DNA from: Oscillospiraceae bacterium
Lineage (GTDB): Bacteria; Bacillota_A; Clostridia; Oscillospirales; Oscillospiraceae
Length of the DNA: 6,622 nucleotides
Direction: 5' to 3'
Assembly: GCA_017455225.1 (NCBI GenBank)
Contig: JAFTBL010000198.1
Coordinates: forward strand, 1 to 6,622
Shown here piece by piece: positions 4,793 through 6,622 of the stretch. The notes under the pieces are model-generated. The model saw only the letters and a program-made list of their open reading frames with translations, was not told the origin of the DNA and did not search any database. The position numbers and the translations under genes were made by a program. Every line of letters starts with the position of its first letter. The first letter of the stretch is position 1.

Positions 4793-6622
4793 ATGGCAAC
4801 GACACAGAAGAAAAAAACACAATCCACCAAAAGCAGCACCCGGCGCACGATGCCGCCTGCGCCGAAAAAGCCGGCGTACAACGCGGCGGCGCGGCTGAGC
4901 TGCGGGGCGGTGCTGCTGCTGTTGGCGCTGTGCGTCACGGTGAGCTATTTCAACGCCTCAGCGCTGTTTCTGGCGTTTTTCGCCCGGCTGCTGAAGGGGC
5001 TGTTCGGCTGCGGATACTATCTGGCGGCGCCGGCACTGGCGGCGGCAGGGCTGATACTGCTGTTCCACCGGGGGCGCCCGGTGATCCTGCGTACCTGCGG
5101 CGTGCTGGCGCTGGTCCCGCTGGTGGGTGCGGTGCTGGATCTGCTGATGGGCGCCGGCGGCTCGGTGAAGGATCTGTGGCTCACCGGGCAGGCCCTGCAA
5201 AGCGGCGGTCTGGTGTCCGGCGCCGTGTCCTACGGCCTTTCGGCGCTGTTCGGCAAGATCATCACCGGCATTTTACTGGTGCTGCTGATCGTGGGCGCGC
5301 TGATGGCGGCGCTGCACATCACCCCCGACGAGCTGGCGGACAGCGTGAAGGAGCACGCCCGCCAGCGGCGTGAGGCCGCCGCGGAGAATGAAGAGGACGA
5401 GGACGACACCCTGCCGGAGGACTTCACCCCGGTGACCCAGCCGCCGCGCCGCGGCGCCAAGCGCCCGGCCATCGACATCCCGCTGGACGAGCCGGTCAAG
5501 CGCCGGGACGATCCTGCCGCTGCCGCCCTGCTGGGCGGGGACAAGGGCAGCTTTTTCACCAAGCGCCCCGCCGACGTGCGTACGCCGGCCGAGGTGCTGG
5601 ATCCCTCTCAGATCCGGCAGGAGGAGCCTGAGACGGCGCCGGAGGAGAAGAAGCCCCGCCGCCGCAAGGAGAAGGTCCTCTCCCGCGAGGAGGTGGCCGC
5701 CGCCGCGGAGGAGGTCACCCGCCAGATCGAGGGCGAGGCGGAGCAGGCAGGGGAGGATGCTTACCAGTATCCGCCCGTCACGCTGCTGATACAGAACAAA
5801 CCCAACAACTATACCGAGGTGGGCGCTGAGCTGCGCAACAACTCCCGCCGCCTTGCGGATACACTGCGGTCCTTCGGCGTGGATGCCACCGCCGGCGAGG
5901 TGGTGCACGGCCCCAGCGTGACCCGGTACGAGTTCACGCTGGATCAGGGCGTCAAGCTGAGCAAGATCACCAATCTGGCGGACGATATCGCCCTGGCGCT
6001 GGGCGCCAGCGGCGTGCGCATTGCCCCCATTCCGGACAAGATCTCCGTGGTGGGCATCGAGGTGCCCAACCGGGCGGTGACTGCTGTGCGCATCCGGGAC
6101 GTGATCGAGTCCCGCACATTCATCGACCACGGCTCCCGGGTGGCCTTTGCCATCGGCAAGGACATCGGCGGCAACAACATCGTGGGCGACATTTCCCGCC
6201 TGCCCCATGCGCTGATCGCCGGCACCACCGGCTCCGGCAAGTCAGTTTGCACCAACTCACTGATCGTCAGCCTGCTGTATAAATCCACGCCGGACGAGGT
6301 GCGCTTCATCATGGTAGATCCCAAGATGGTGGAGCTGGTGCCCTACAACGGCATCCCCCATCTGCTGATCCCCGTGGTCACCGACCCGAAGAAGGCGGCG
6401 GGCGCCCTGCAGTGGGCGGTGTTCGAGATGATGAAGCGCTATAAGATCTTCTCGGAAAAGGGCGTAAAGGATCTGGCGGGCTACAACGCGCTGGCGGAGA
6501 CCGACCCGGAGGTGAAGAAGCTGCCCACCGTGGTGGTGGTCATCGACGAGCTGGCAGATCTGATGCTGGTGGCCGCCAAGGAAGTGGAGGAGTCCATCTG
6601 TCGGGTGGCTCAGATGGGCCGC
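4793..6622 (+). CDS. ftsK: DNA translocase FtsK/SpoIIIE (3' end outside window)
   Basis: This family pumps double-stranded DNA through the closing division or sporulation septum using ATP. The frame is open from ATG 4793 to the window edge, 610 codons, so perhaps a fifth to a third of the protein is missing. After a basic Lys/Thr/Ser-rich N-terminus there are four or five membrane segments at roughly residues 34-53, 56-70, 73-92, 99-119 and 154-174. A charged linker with acidic (EDED) and Arg/Lys-rich blocks follows, from about 176 to 323. The motor domain starts near residue 324 (YQYPPVTLL). Walker A is GTTGSGKS at 477-484 and Walker B is VVVVIDELADLM with D585 and E586. The C-terminal gamma domain that reads DNA orientation is not visible. 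FtsK and SpoIIIE cannot be told apart here. The start is preceded by a weak GGGGG site (4783-4787); an in-frame GTG at 4781 is a less likely alternative. No terminator separates it from uppP. Confidence 0.94.
   Translation, partial: MATTQKKKTQSTKSSTRRTMPPAPKKPAYNAAARLSCGAVLLLLALCVTVSYFNASALFLAFFARLLKGLFGCGYYLAAPALAAAGLILLFHRGRPVILRTCGVLALVPLVGAVLDLLMGAGGSVKDLWLTGQALQSGGLVSGAVSYGLSALFGKIITGILLVLLIVGALMAALHITPDELADSVKEHARQRREAAAENEEDEDDTLPEDFTPVTQPPRRGAKRPAIDIPLDEPVKRRDDPAAAALLGGDKGSFFTKRPADVRTPAEVLDPSQIRQEEPETAPEEKKPRRRKEKVLSREEVAAAAEEVTRQIEGEAEQAGEDAYQYPPVTLLIQNKPNNYTEVGAELRNNSRRLADTLRSFGVDATAGEVVHGPSVTRYEFTLDQGVKLSKITNLADDIALALGASGVRIAPIPDKISVVGIEVPNRAVTAVRIRDVIESRTFIDHGSRVAFAIGKDIGGNNIVGDISRLPHALIAGTTGSGKSVCTNSLIVSLLYKSTPDEVRFIMVDPKMVELVPYNGIPHLLIPVVTDPKKAAGALQWAVFEMMKRYKIFSEKGVKDLAGYNALAETDPEVKKLPTVVVVIDELADLMLVAAKEVEESICRVAQMGR

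Noticed and set aside
3947..4822. A 291-codon reverse-strand open frame across uppP
   Set aside because: It has very high His, Gln and Arg content and lies opposite the UppP active-site motifs; no promoter or domain supports it.
5273..6208. A 311-codon reverse-strand open frame inside the ftsK-type gene
   Set aside because: It lies opposite the linker and motor domain of a conserved protein and has no motif or promoter of its own.

Overview
The window is a dense, single-strand stretch of housekeeping genes from what looks like a high-GC (clearly above 60% by eye) member of the Firmicutes, probably a gut-type Clostridia of the Oscillospiraceae/Ruminococcaceae kind. This is an inference. It rests on the topA-trmFO pair (folate-dependent TrmFO is typical of Firmicutes), the plsX-acpP-rnc order, the strong AGGAGG ribosome binding sites and the FtsK/SpoIIIE-type translocase. 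The genus cannot be fixed from this sequence alone. All genes read on the + strand and nothing points to a mobile element, prophage or CRISPR array.

Layout: (1) 1-377 is the 3' end of topA (DNA topoisomerase I: zinc-ribbon region and a lysine-rich tail). (2) 374-1699 is trmFO (tRNA m5U54 methyltransferase), overlapping topA by 4 bases. (3) 1683-2726 is plsX (phosphate acyltransferase), overlapping trmFO by 17 bases. (4) 2730-2758 is a near-consensus sigma-A promoter, followed by acpP (2794-3039, GTG start, acyl carrier protein) and an intrinsic terminator (3069-3100). (5) 3126-3806 is rnc (ribonuclease III), starting only 25 bases behind that terminator and closed by a second terminator (3813-3846). 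(6) 3866-3895 is an extended -10 promoter, then uppP (3944-4780, undecaprenyl-diphosphatase). (7) 4793 to the end is an ftsK/spoIIIE-family DNA translocase of which 610 codons are visible; the 3' part lies outside the window.

The genes form three transcription blocks: topA-trmFO-plsX (translationally coupled), acpP with rnc behind a terminator, and uppP-ftsK. PlsX and ACP cooperate directly: PlsX moves acyl chains from acyl-ACP to phosphate for phospholipid synthesis. UppP recycles the undecaprenyl carrier for peptidoglycan and FtsK/SpoIIIE pumps DNA through the division septum, so the last block joins envelope growth and division.

I found no undescribed system here. The points that merit a second look are regulatory: acpP has its own strong promoter inside the cluster, and rnc sits right behind a terminator with no room for a promoter. 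Every protein-coding gene is of a well-known family, and the long reverse-strand ORFs are shadows caused by high GC.
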